Below are positions 1 to 6,053 of a DNA stretch of 10,655 nucleotides, in pieces. Position 1 is the first letter of the stretch. Every line of letters begins with the position of its first letter. The DNA comes from Elusimicrobiota bacterium (lineage in GTDB: Bacteria > Elusimicrobiota > Elusimicrobia > Elusimicrobiales > UBA9959), in NCBI GenBank assembly GCA_003500765.1, contig DNQL01000276.1, positions 1 to 10,655 of the forward strand, in the 5' to 3' direction. Below the pieces are notes generated by a model. It was not told where the DNA came from and did not search any database. It saw only the letters and a program-made list of their open reading frames with translations. The translations under genes and the position numbers were made by a program.

Positions 1-557
1 GACTGGGACACGGCCGTGGAAGGCGGAGGCTGAACCGCGCGGTCGGCCGGGGCCGAGGCCCGGATATAGCGTACGGCCTCCGGCTTTATGTGCTCCACTC
101 CCCGCTGGGACATGAAAGTTTCGAAGGCGCCTTCTTTCTGGCCTTTCGGAGCCGTGCCGAAAAACTCGCATATGGCGCCCAGTTCGAAACTCTTCACCCC
201 CGTCATAAAGGTCAGTCCTTTCAGGGCGTGGTTCTTAAAATGCCCGGCGATGTTCTGCGCTTCGCCGGGCACCATGGGGACGATGTCCCCGTTAAAAAGC
301 CAGTTCTCCTGTTCGGATGAAATGGTGAGCGCCGGGGCCTTGGAGGCGGACAGGATGGAAGACAGTATCGCGAAGGAGTTGCCGACCGCCTCCATGACCA
401 CGGGGTGGCTCAGGCGGTAAAGCGCCGTAACCTTCACGGCCTTCGACAGTGAGAGCAGGAACTCGTGGCAGAGGCCGGGATAGGACATGGGGTAGGGATC
501 CGCCCCTCCGGCGGGGGAGGGCGCGGGCGTGCCATATTCGTCGTCGCGCGGTTCCAT
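1..557 (-). CDS. Conserved N-terminal domain protein of the type preceding HD-GYP/HEAT modules (3' end outside window)
   Basis: Starts at the ATG 555-557 (MEPRDDEYGT...) and stays open through base 1, giving 185 codons; the C-terminal part lies outside the window. A GGTGA-type Shine-Dalgarno sequence formed by the end of the upstream ATPase gene precedes the start by about 5 nt, and the ATPase stop codon is only 5 nt away, so the two genes are one operon. After a Pro/Gly-rich N-terminus (about residues 1-25) comes one globular domain (about 28-165). Its landmarks are a helix with ALYRLSHPVV, a short strand ending in ENWLFNGD, then HALKGLTFMTGVKSFEL and RGVEHIKPEAVRYI. This order (a 'hP.hPav' helix, a small beta hairpin, 'gi..ltF..Gv...EL', '..gi.hI....vrY') resembles the uncharacterised N-terminal module found in front of HD-GYP or HEAT-repeat proteins. 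Residues 170 onward are Ala/Pro-rich and look like a linker to a lost C-terminal domain. The function is unknown; a role linked to the motor ATPase is inferred from the operon only. Confidence 0.8.
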   Translation of the reverse strand, partial: MEPRDDEYGTPAPSPAGGADPYPMSYPGLCHEFLLSLSKAVKVTALYRLSHPVVMEAVGNSFAILSSILSASKAPALTISSEQENWLFNGDIVPMVPGEAQNIAGHFKNHALKGLTFMTGVKSFELGAICEFFGTAPKGQKEGAFETFMSQRGVEHIKPEAVRYIRASAPADRAVQPPPSTAVSQ

Positions 558-562
558 AAGTA

Positions 563-2704
563 TCACCCCATCATTATCTTCAGCGCCTCGCCGATGGAAG
601 TCGTTCCGGCTTCCACCTCCGCCAGCGCCGCTTCGCGCAGGGAAGTCATCCCCTCGCGCACGGCCAGGCGGTTGAGCTCGTCCACGTCCGTCTTCGTCGT
701 TATCATGTTGCGCATCTCGGAAGTCTCTATAGGCATCACCTCGAAAACCGGCTTGCGTCCGGAATATCCCGTCTGATGGCAATGGTGGCAGCCGACCGGG
801 CGGTAGACCTGGCCCAGCCGCCCGGCTTCCTTATCGGTCAGGAACGACCGGTCGTCTTCGGTAAGGGCGGCCGCGGCCTTGCAGTGGGTGCAGAGTTTTC
901 GCACCAGCCGCTGGGCTATGACCATCTTCACACTGGCCGCCACCAGGTACGGTGCCACCCCCATGTGTGTCAGCCTGGTTATCGTGGCCGGGGCGCTGTT
1001 GGTATGCAGCGTGGAGAAGACCAGGTGCCCGGTTATGGAGGCCTTTATGGCGATCTCGGCCGTCTCCAGGTCGCGTATCTCTCCGACCAGCATGACGTCG
1101 GGGTCCTGGCGCAGGAAGGCCCTCAGCGTCGACTCGAAAGTCAGCCCTACGGCGGGGCGTATCTTGACCTGGTTTACGTTGGGGACCTCGTATTCCACGG
1201 GGTCTTCGGCCGTCATGATATTCACGTCGGGCTTATTGAGCACGTTTATCATGGTATAGAGGGTGGTGGTCTTGCCGGAACCCGTGGGCCCGGTCACCAG
1301 TATGAGGCCGTTGGGGCTTTTGAGCGCGGCCTCCACCGAGTGCCGCTCGCGGGGGTTAAGCGCCAGCTGGGCGAGATCCGAGTTGAGCTTGCTCTGTCCC
1401 AGCACGCGCATCACTATCTTCTCGCCTTTCAGGCAGGGCAGCGTGCTTACGCGGAACTCTATTTTCTGGCCGCGCATCTGGACGCGGAACTGCCCGTCCT
1501 GGGGGATACGGCGTTCGGTTATGACCAGGTTGCTCATTATCTTGATGCGGGCGGTCAGGCGGGGATGTATGGATATCGGCAGGGTGGTGAGCTGCTTGAG
1601 CACTCCGTCCACCCTAACGCGCACCATAACGCGCGTCTCCTGGGGCTCTATGTGTACATCGGAGGCGCGCATCTCCACGGCGGTCGCGAGGATCTTGTTC
1701 ACCCGCTGTATGAGGGGGGAATCCTCGGCCAGGTTCTCCAGGCCGATGGTCTGGAGAGCCTCCTCCTTCTTCTCCGCGGCGCTGTCGAGCACTTCCAGCT
1801 CGCTGTCGTTCTCCGCCAGCGTCTCCTCTATCTCCGGCACTTCCTCTACGGGCGCCTCCGGCACGGCTGCTGCCGGGCTTTCCGGCTCCGGCTCGGGCTG
1901 AGGCATCTCTATAGTCACGGGACGCCGGGGCTCCTCCGGAAGGGAGGAGGCCGGGGAGGCGTAATCCTGGGCCGGAGCGGGCGGCGGCCCGCCCTGCTCG
2001 AATCGCTCGATAGCTATCGAAGGAGGCTCCGGCTCCAGGACCCCCTCCGGCTGCGCCGGCCGCTGCTCCGCCTGACTGGGCGGCGCCTTCGGCGCCTGGG
2101 ACCGGCGCGGGGCCAGGGCCCTGGACACGCTTTCCAGCAGCTTCATGTTGGGGACCGGTTTCTCCAGGAAATCGGTTATATCCATGTTCAGCGCGCGCAG
2201 TTGCTGGCGGTTGGTGGCGCCGGTGAACATTATTATCCTGATAGCGTGAGTGTCCACGTTGCTCCGTATCTCCTGTATGAGCTCGTAGCCGTTCATCTTG
2301 GGCATGTTGAAATCGACCAGCATCAGGTCGGGCGCCGAAGCCTGCACCAGCGCCAGGGCCTCTATGCCGTTGCCCGCCTCCAGGACCTTGTAGTGGTTCA
2401 CCTCCAGGAGATGGCGCACAAGCTCCCGGTAATCCTTGTTGTCGTCCACCACCAGCACCGTGCTGGCCGGGGGCGGGGCCTTGCGTGGCGGCTGGGAAAG
2501 AGGCGCGGCGGCCGGACCCGGGGGAACCGGGGCGCGGGGAACGGGGGAAGGGCGGGAAACCAGGGGGGGAGTTACGGTCGCTTTTCTGAGTCCGTTGCCC
2601 GCGGGCGGGACGGGATCGGGCTGAACGCGGGACGGCTCAGGAGGCTCAAAGTCCCTGAACATATCGCCCATATCGGCGTCCCGCCCCTCTTTTTTCTCTT
2701 CCAT
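563..2704 (-). CDS. PilB/GspE-family type IV pilus or type II secretion motor ATPase fused to an N-terminal receiver domain
   Basis: 713 aa from the ATG at 2702-2704. A GTG at 2735-2737 is in frame but would lie about 8 nt from the predicted transcription start with no ribosome site, so ATG is preferred. Domains: a Pro-rich N-terminus (1-80); a receiver domain (82-198) with acidic pair D87/D88, phospho-acceptor D131 (MLVDFNMP), T161 and K182; a Pro/Glu-rich linker (about 200-310); and a GspE/PilB ATPase core (about 320-713). The core shows the N2 motif ASDVHIEP (347-354), Walker A GPTGSGKT (472-479), Asp box AEDPVEYE (499-506), Walker B LVGEIRD (539-545), His box with H560 and H567, and the zinc-type tetracysteine C605/C608...C639/C642. 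These are the residues of an active hexameric ATPase driving pilus or pseudopilus assembly at the inner membrane. The usual N-terminal MshEN (T2SSE_N) domain is absent and a receiver takes its place, suggesting phosphorylation control of the motor. PilB and GspE cannot be separated without platform or pilin neighbours, so no gene symbol is given. Confidence 0.95.
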   Translation of the reverse strand: MEEKKEGRDADMGDMFRDFEPPEPSRVQPDPVPPAGNGLRKATVTPPLVSRPSPVPRAPVPPGPAAAPLSQPPRKAPPPASTVLVVDDNKDYRELVRHLLEVNHYKVLEAGNGIEALALVQASAPDLMLVDFNMPKMNGYELIQEIRSNVDTHAIRIIMFTGATNRQQLRALNMDITDFLEKPVPNMKLLESVSRALAPRRSQAPKAPPSQAEQRPAQPEGVLEPEPPSIAIERFEQGGPPPAPAQDYASPASSLPEEPRRPVTIEMPQPEPEPESPAAAVPEAPVEEVPEIEETLAENDSELEVLDSAAEKKEEALQTIGLENLAEDSPLIQRVNKILATAVEMRASDVHIEPQETRVMVRVRVDGVLKQLTTLPISIHPRLTARIKIMSNLVITERRIPQDGQFRVQMRGQKIEFRVSTLPCLKGEKIVMRVLGQSKLNSDLAQLALNPRERHSVEAALKSPNGLILVTGPTGSGKTTTLYTMINVLNKPDVNIMTAEDPVEYEVPNVNQVKIRPAVGLTFESTLRAFLRQDPDVMLVGEIRDLETAEIAIKASITGHLVFSTLHTNSAPATITRLTHMGVAPYLVAASVKMVIAQRLVRKLCTHCKAAAALTEDDRSFLTDKEAGRLGQVYRPVGCHHCHQTGYSGRKPVFEVMPIETSEMRNMITTKTDVDELNRLAVREGMTSLREAALAEVEAGTTSIGEALKIMMG

Positions 2705-2751
2705 AAAAGAACCGCCCGCCCGAGTCTCACAAACCACAGTTCTACATCGAT

Positions 2752-2780
2752 AGTATAGCCCCGCCGGTTACGGCGTACAA
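2752..2780 (-). promoter_or_regulatory. Sigma70-like promoter for the REC-PilB operon
   Basis: On the minus strand TTGTAC (2780-2775) and TATACT (2757-2752) are separated by exactly 17 nt. The -10 matches consensus at five of six positions; the -35 matches only TTG. The predicted start is near 2745, giving a leader of about 40 nt to the ATG at 2704. The spacer holds a perfect 5-bp inverted repeat, CGCCG-gtta-CGGCG (2762-2775, plus-strand reading), which could be an operator. No clear Shine-Dalgarno sequence precedes the ATG, only a weak GGCGG. Confidence 0.55.
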
Positions 2781-2848
2781 TTGGCGGAGTCCTCCTTATA
2801 CTGACTTTTTTCCACCCCCAGCCGGGGCGGACGGGAAGGAGCGGCCTC

Positions 2849-3565
2849 TCAGCGGCAGCGTCGGTTTTTACGGTAACAGGAAGGAGTATCTTTGACTATC
2901 TTCTCGAACTGGCGGATAAAGGATTCGGCGTTGGAATAGCCCAGCATGGAAGAGACCTGCTTGACGCTGAGGGAAGTGGAGCGGAGCAGTTTGCGCGCGC
3001 GGACCATCCGGGCTTTCAGCTTGAAATCCTCGAACTTCATGCCGGTCCGCTCATGGAAAACACGGCTCAGGTACTTGGGGGAAAGGAATACCGACGCGGC
3101 GGCTTCCTTCAGCGATACGCGGCCGAGGCAGTTGGCCTCCACGAAACGCTTGACGTGCTCCACCTTGCTTTCAACGTCCAGTTCGCCGGCGGTAGCGGCG
3201 CCGGCGGCCGCAAGAAGCTGTTTCTCTATGGCGGCGCGCATGGTCTTGATATCGAAGGGCTTCTCGACGTAGCCGTCCGCCCTGGCGGTGAGGGCCTTGA
3301 TGGCCGTTTCCTTGCTGCTGTACCCCGTCATTATCAGGACCCTGCGCGGGTGAGGCGACGACTTGATCTTTTCAAGGGCGGTAAGACCGTCCATTCCCGG
3401 CATCTGAACGTCCATTATGACAAGGTCGAAATCGTTGGGTCGGGCCAATGCGCGCAGCGCCTCAGCGGCGCCGGCCGCCTCGGTGAAGGAATACTCGGGG
3501 AACCAGGTCCGGAATTCGGACCGGAGTTCCACGCTGTCGTCGACAAGCAAGATCTTCCTGCGCAT
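2849..3565 (-). CDS. Response regulator with receiver domain and AraC-type DNA-binding domain
   Basis: 238 aa, start ATG 3563-3565 (MRRKILLVDDS) with a GGCGGGG-type ribosome site just upstream. The receiver domain covers residues 3-120, with D9/D10, phospho-acceptor D52 (VIMDVQMPG), T80 (IMTGYSS) and K102 (VEKPF), so all canonical switch residues are present. A short Ala-rich linker (118-130) leads to an AraC/XylS double helix-turn-helix (about 136-235). Its first HTH is around VSLKEAAASVFLSPKYLSRV and its second around LSVKQVSSMLGYSNAESF, ending in the typical DTPSCYRK. It should bind DNA as a phosphorylation-controlled transcription factor. No histidine kinase is in the window, so it is an orphan here. 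It lies 145 nt upstream of the REC-PilB start and that operon has its own promoter, so cotranscription is not required. It is divergent from the short unit at 3625, with 59 nt between the two starts, and may control itself, that unit or the pilus operon. Confidence 0.93.
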   Translation of the reverse strand: MRRKILLVDDSVELRSEFRTWFPEYSFTEAAGAAEALRALARPNDFDLVIMDVQMPGMDGLTALEKIKSSPHPRRVLIMTGYSSKETAIKALTARADGYVEKPFDIKTMRAAIEKQLLAAAGAATAGELDVESKVEHVKRFVEANCLGRVSLKEAAASVFLSPKYLSRVFHERTGMKFEDFKLKARMVRARKLLRSTSLSVKQVSSMLGYSNAESFIRQFEKIVKDTPSCYRKNRRCR

Positions 3566-3609
3566 AATCCCCGCCGCGATTATTCTATATTATTTGAACG
3601 GGGAGCATC

Positions 3610-3618
3610 TGCTAAAAT
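3610..3618 (+). promoter_or_regulatory. Extended -10 promoter for the small transcript
   Basis: TGCTAAAAT (3610-3618) is an extended -10 element (TGn followed by TAAAAT, five of six to consensus). An upstream TTGAAC at 3594-3599 is too close (13-nt spacer) to act as a normal -35. Transcription would begin around 3625, which is the first base of the GTG of the small ORF, so the message would be leaderless. Confidence 0.45.
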
Positions 3619-3624
3619 GTTCGC

Positions 3625-3735
3625 GTGAAACCCCGCCTCCCCTGCTTATACTTCGGCGCGGACCTGCTGCGGCCGGCGATAAAGCTGCCCCTGTCGGGCC
3701 GCCTGGGCCTGCGCGACAAAAGCCTTAAAAAATAG
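3625..3735 (+). CDS. Candidate small basic protein, 36 aa (hypothetical)
   Basis: GTG at 3625-3627, TAG at 3733-3735, giving 36 residues beginning MKPRLPCLYFGAD and ending GLRDKSLKK. It is not recognised as a family. Support for a real gene comes from context: an extended -10 box ends 6 nt before the start and a strong plus-strand intrinsic terminator lies 30 nt after the stop. Codon choice is also like the neighbours (CTG, GGC, CGC, ATA, AAG). The peptide is rich in Lys/Arg and Leu with one Cys, has no signal peptide, and is too short for a transmembrane helix call. No Shine-Dalgarno sequence is present, which fits leaderless initiation. Alternatives: the transcript is a noncoding RNA with two hairpins and the ORF is incidental, or it is the remnant of a longer gene. 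It is divergent from the response regulator and so could be its target. Confidence 0.4.
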   Translation: MKPRLPCLYFGADLLRPAIKLPLSGRLGLRDKSLKK

Positions 3736-3737
3736 GA

Positions 3738-3753
3738 GGGGCCTTACGGCCCC
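3738..3753 (+). other. Perfect GC hairpin between small ORF and terminator
   Basis: GGGGCC-ttac-GGCCCC forms a 6-bp perfect stem with a 4-nt loop, starting 2 nt after the small ORF stop. No T-run follows, so it is not itself a terminator. With the terminator hairpin downstream it gives the short transcript a structured 3' end. Confidence 0.6.
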
Positions 3754-3764
3754 GCCGCCATGGG

Positions 3765-3793
3765 ACCTGCCGCCATAAGCGGTAGGTCTTTTT
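3765..3793 (+). terminator. Intrinsic terminator of the small transcript
   Basis: ACCTGCCGC (3765-3773) pairs with GCGGTAGGT (3779-3787) across the loop CATAA, giving 9 bp including one G-U pair, followed by CTTTTT (3788-3793). The T-run is on the plus strand, so it ends plus-strand transcription coming from about 3625. The response regulator on the minus strand starts upstream, so this terminator serves no other annotated gene. Confidence 0.85.
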
Positions 3794-3867
3794 ATTCGCG
3801 CGGGGGGAACTAATGGCCCTTATGCCGGGACCCGCCAAAGGCTACACTATAAGCAATAGAAAAGCCG

Positions 3868-3873
3868 AAGGAG
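3868..3873 (+). promoter_or_regulatory. Shine-Dalgarno site of the PLD gene
   Basis: AAGGAG lies 4 nt before the ATG at 3878 and fixes that start. Upstream, GGCTACACTATAAG (3840-3853) holds overlapping -10-like boxes TACACT and TATAAG without a convincing -35. It resembles the -10 region of the pilB promoter (GGCTATACTAT on the minus strand). Confidence 0.7.
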
Positions 3874-3877
3874 AACC

Positions 3878-5617
3878 ATGTCCCGTAACGCCGTCAACCA
3901 CGACCTTAAACTGACCAAGACGATACTTTTCTTCTCGATAACCCTTTTCCTCGCCTGCTTCGCCGACCTGACCTGGGGACAGGCCTCCTACGAAAGCCTG
4001 CTGGGCCAGCTGCGCGGCTCCGGCAGCTTCGACATGTCGGCCGTGCCGGACCGCGCCGTTCAGGCGCCGGCGGCCTCCGCCCTGGCTCCCGACGACAAAA
4101 CAGCTCTCATCGCCGGCTTCAGGGAGCGTCTCATCGGCCAGGTCTCCTCCAACTGGCATCATCCCTCCCGCATAGACGACGCCATAGTCAAGGAACTGGG
4201 CGAGGCCTGGAGCCAGGGCATACTCGAGCCCGTGATAGTCGGCGTGCTCAGCGACCCGCGCCTGGCCCGCTTCTTCCCAGAAGGCGCAAAGATGTCGCCC
4301 GAAGAGGCCGCCCGGATGTTCTCCCTTTACGTCGGGGCGGAGCTGGAATCCAACGGCCACGTGCCCGGCGTAGCCCCGATAGAGGGCTGGGACGCTATGA
4401 CGGACCGCCACCTGGCGATGGTCAGGTCCGGGGCCTACGAGCCGCGCCGGCGCGGCCAGCCGTCGCTGCTCCGGGAGCCCGGCTTCATGGCCGAACTGGC
4501 CGCCCTGCAGGGAACGCCTTTCAGCGAAGGCAGCAGGATAACGCCGCTCATAGAGGGCGCGGCCTCTTTCGGCAAGCGGGCGGAGCTCATACGCGCCGCC
4601 AAAAAGAGCGTCTTCCTGACCACCTGGGCCTTCTACGACGACGAGACCGGACATCACACGGCCGACCTGCTGATAGAGAAGAAGCGCCAGGGTCTGGACG
4701 TGCGGCTGATGATAGACAAGGATACCGCGGGCCTCTACGACAAGGGCGTGCTGGCTAAGATGGAGCGCGCCGGCATCCCGGTGCTCCGCTACCAGCCCGC
4801 CGCGAAGAATTACTACGAATTCCATTCCAAGATCCTCATCACCGACGGCAGGTACGCGGTGCTGGGCGGCATGAATATCGGGAACGTCTACTCGCATATG
4901 GCCGGCTCCGGCCGCTGGCGCGACGTGGACGTCCTCGTCCAGGGCCCGGTCATGCGCGACGCGCTGCGCTTCTTCGCCCAGGCCTGGAACGCGCAGGCCG
5001 CCGCGGACGGGGTGGCGGTCCGGGCCGACGCCGCCGCTTACGACGGGGACGCCGCAGGCTCCGCTCCGGCCGCCATAGTCTGGAACGCGCCCGGGGAGGA
5101 GCCCTACATACTGCTCTCCATGCTCAAGGCCGTCTACGGCGCCACGGAGCGGATAAACATAGAGAACGCCATAATCGTGATGCTGCCCGCCATGCACCAG
5201 GCGCTGATGGACGCCCGGGCCCGCGGCGTGGAAGTCAACATACTCTCCAACTCGCTCGAGACCATAGGCGACAAGATGATGGGCGCGATGATACTGGGCA
5301 GTTTCCCCGAGCTGATCAGGGCCGGCGCGAACGTTTACCTCAAGGAAGGAGGGCTGGACACACGCCTCCACTCCAAGACGATGACCGTCGACGGCGTCTA
5401 CGGCAGCGTCGGCTCCTTTAACCTGCAGCCCCGCTCAATACGCTATGTAATGGAAGTGGCGGCCAACTTCTCCGACAGGGCCGCGGTCGCGGAACTCGAC
5501 GCGTCCTTCGGCCGGGCCATCGCGAAGGCGAAGCGGGCCCGCAAGGCGCGCGACCTGGACATCCCCTATATGCCGGTAAAGGACCTGGTACACCGGCTGA
5601 TGTTCAACCAGCTCTGA
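3878..5617 (+). CDS. Exported phospholipase D / cardiolipin synthase-like enzyme with two HKD motifs
   Basis: 579 aa. Residues 10-35 are a basic-then-hydrophobic segment (KLTKTILFFSITLFLACFAD) that can act as a signal peptide or signal anchor, so the enzyme probably acts outside the cytoplasm or on the outer face of the inner membrane. The C-terminal half (about 225-550) is a two-lobed PLD superfamily domain. HKD1 has H316, K318, D323, followed by GGMNIGN; HKD2 has H498, K500, D505, followed by GSFNLQPRS. These are complete phosphatidyltransferase/phosphodiesterase active sites, and the arrangement resembles ClsA/ClsB-type cardiolipin synthases, which transfer a phosphatidyl group through a phospho-histidine intermediate. 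Residues about 75-210 form an extra N-terminal region that I do not recognise. The enzyme lacks the paired N-terminal membrane helices of ClsA, so a phospholipase or a specialised synthase is also possible. The 67-nt gap to the next gene shows no terminator. Confidence 0.9.
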   Translation: MSRNAVNHDLKLTKTILFFSITLFLACFADLTWGQASYESLLGQLRGSGSFDMSAVPDRAVQAPAASALAPDDKTALIAGFRERLIGQVSSNWHHPSRIDDAIVKELGEAWSQGILEPVIVGVLSDPRLARFFPEGAKMSPEEAARMFSLYVGAELESNGHVPGVAPIEGWDAMTDRHLAMVRSGAYEPRRRGQPSLLREPGFMAELAALQGTPFSEGSRITPLIEGAASFGKRAELIRAAKKSVFLTTWAFYDDETGHHTADLLIEKKRQGLDVRLMIDKDTAGLYDKGVLAKMERAGIPVLRYQPAAKNYYEFHSKILITDGRYAVLGGMNIGNVYSHMAGSGRWRDVDVLVQGPVMRDALRFFAQAWNAQAAADGVAVRADAAAYDGDAAGSAPAAIVWNAPGEEPYILLSMLKAVYGATERINIENAIIVMLPAMHQALMDARARGVEVNILSNSLETIGDKMMGAMILGSFPELIRAGANVYLKEGGLDTRLHSKTMTVDGVYGSVGSFNLQPRSIRYVMEVAANFSDRAAVAELDASFGRAIAKAKRARKARDLDIPYMPVKDLVHRLMFNQL

Positions 5618-5674
5618 TCCCGCGGGCTCGCCACGCCTCCCGGCATTTGATAGACTTTAAGAAGGGTCAAGGAC

Positions 5675-5679
5675 AGGAG
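5675..5679 (+). promoter_or_regulatory. Shine-Dalgarno site of the nucleotidyltransferase-fold gene
   Basis: AGGAG, 5 nt before the ATG at 5685, decides that start. A weak -10-like TAGACT at 5651-5656 might give the gene its own transcript as well as read-through from the PLD gene. Confidence 0.65.
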
Positions 5680-5684
5680 ACACT

Positions 5685-5993
5685 ATGATAGATCTGGAAC
5701 CGGCGCATCTCAGGAAGATAAAGAACATACTCTCGGGCAGCCTTCCCGAATTCGATGTCATGGTATACGGGATACGGGCCTCCGGTCCCGCCAAGAAGTA
5801 TTCATACCTGGACCTGGCCGTCATGTCCGAAAAACCGCTCGCGTCCGGCCGCCTGGAAAAACTGGCGGAGGAATTCACGGCCGCCCGTTTCCCTTTCAGG
5901 GTGGAGACCGTCGACTGGGGCTCTTCCGGCAAGGATTTCAGGAAAGTGATAAAGAAGACCGGCGTCCTCATCCAGCACTCGGCTAAAAAATAA
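5685..5993 (+). CDS. Minimal nucleotidyltransferase (MNT)-fold protein with degenerate active site
   Basis: 102 aa. The layout matches the MntA/HI0073-type nucleotidyltransferase fold: helix HLRKIKNILSGS (8-19), strand FDVMVYGIRASG (23-34), strand SYLDLAVMSEKP (40-51), helix LEKLAEEFTAARF (57-69), strand RVETVDW (72-78), and a last helix and strand ending VIKKTGVLIQ (88-97). Active family members read G-S-R-A-x-G at the first strand and S-D-x-D at the second. Here the motif is GIRASG (Ser replaced by Ile30) and SYLD (first metal Asp replaced by Tyr41). D43 and D77 remain. Loss of the GS and of one metal ligand argues against normal AMP transfer. MNT proteins are usually antitoxins encoded beside a HEPN toxin, but neither neighbour is a HEPN protein (PLD upstream, permease downstream). 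An orphan, non-catalytic regulator or binding protein is possible. Length is normal for the family, so it does not look truncated. Confidence 0.7.
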   Translation: MIDLEPAHLRKIKNILSGSLPEFDVMVYGIRASGPAKKYSYLDLAVMSEKPLASGRLEKLAEEFTAARFPFRVETVDWGSSGKDFRKVIKKTGVLIQHSAKK

Positions 5994-6017
5994 GAGTCCC
6001 TTCCCTTCACGGAAAAG

Positions 6018-6039
6018 CCCCGCCCCGGCGGGGTTTTTT
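6018..6039 (+). terminator. Intrinsic terminator after the nucleotidyltransferase-fold gene
   Basis: CCCCGC (6018-6023) pairs with GCGGGG (6028-6033) around a CCCG loop, followed directly by six T (6034-6039). It lies 24 nt after the stop codon and ends the PLD/nucleotidyltransferase unit. It finishes only 14 nt before the start of the permease gene, so the permease promoter overlaps it. Confidence 0.9.
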
Positions 6040-6041
6040 CA

Positions 6042-6047
6042 TAAAAT
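6042..6047 (+). promoter_or_regulatory. -10 box directly ahead of the permease start (leaderless)
   Basis: TAAAAT (6042-6047) is exactly 6 nt before the ATG at 6054 and no Shine-Dalgarno sequence is present. A start 6-7 nt after a -10 box would put transcription at or next to the ATG. The region where a -35 would sit is the terminator stem, and no -35 match is seen. The same box and spacing precede the small ORF at 3625. Confidence 0.4.
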
Positions 6048-6053
6048 ATACGC

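Noticed and set aside
2735..2737. GTG start giving the REC-PilB protein 11 more residues
   Set aside because: It lies about 8 nt from the predicted transcription start with no ribosome site; the extra residues add no domain. The ATG at 2704 is preferred.
776..2758. 660-codon open frame on the plus strand, antisense to the REC-PilB gene
   Set aside because: It mirrors a GC-rich gene with clear domains; its product is His/Gly/Arg-rich with no motif and no ribosome site. Open antisense frames are common at this base composition.
2805..2831. T-run with an adjacent GC hairpin near the end of the response regulator gene
   Set aside because: The T-run precedes the hairpin on the plus strand and is an A-run after it on the minus strand, so it does not work as an intrinsic terminator in either direction.
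3594..3618. TTGAAC plus TAAAAT as a -35/-10 pair for the small ORF
   Set aside because: The spacer is only 13 nt. The extended -10 (TGn) is the better explanation.
3752..3776. Repeated GCCGCCAT 8-mer near the small-unit terminator
   Set aside because: Two short GC-rich copies 15 nt apart, one inside the terminator stem and loop; not enough for a repeat element.
3842..5371. 509-codon open frame on the minus strand, antisense to the PLD gene
   Set aside because: The plus-strand gene has signal peptide, both HKD motifs and a Shine-Dalgarno site; the antisense product has no recognisable domain.
5618..6053. Search for a HEPN toxin partner for the nucleotidyltransferase-fold gene
   Set aside because: The neighbours are PLD and permease genes and the gaps are too short for a HEPN protein, so no toxin-antitoxin pair can be claimed.
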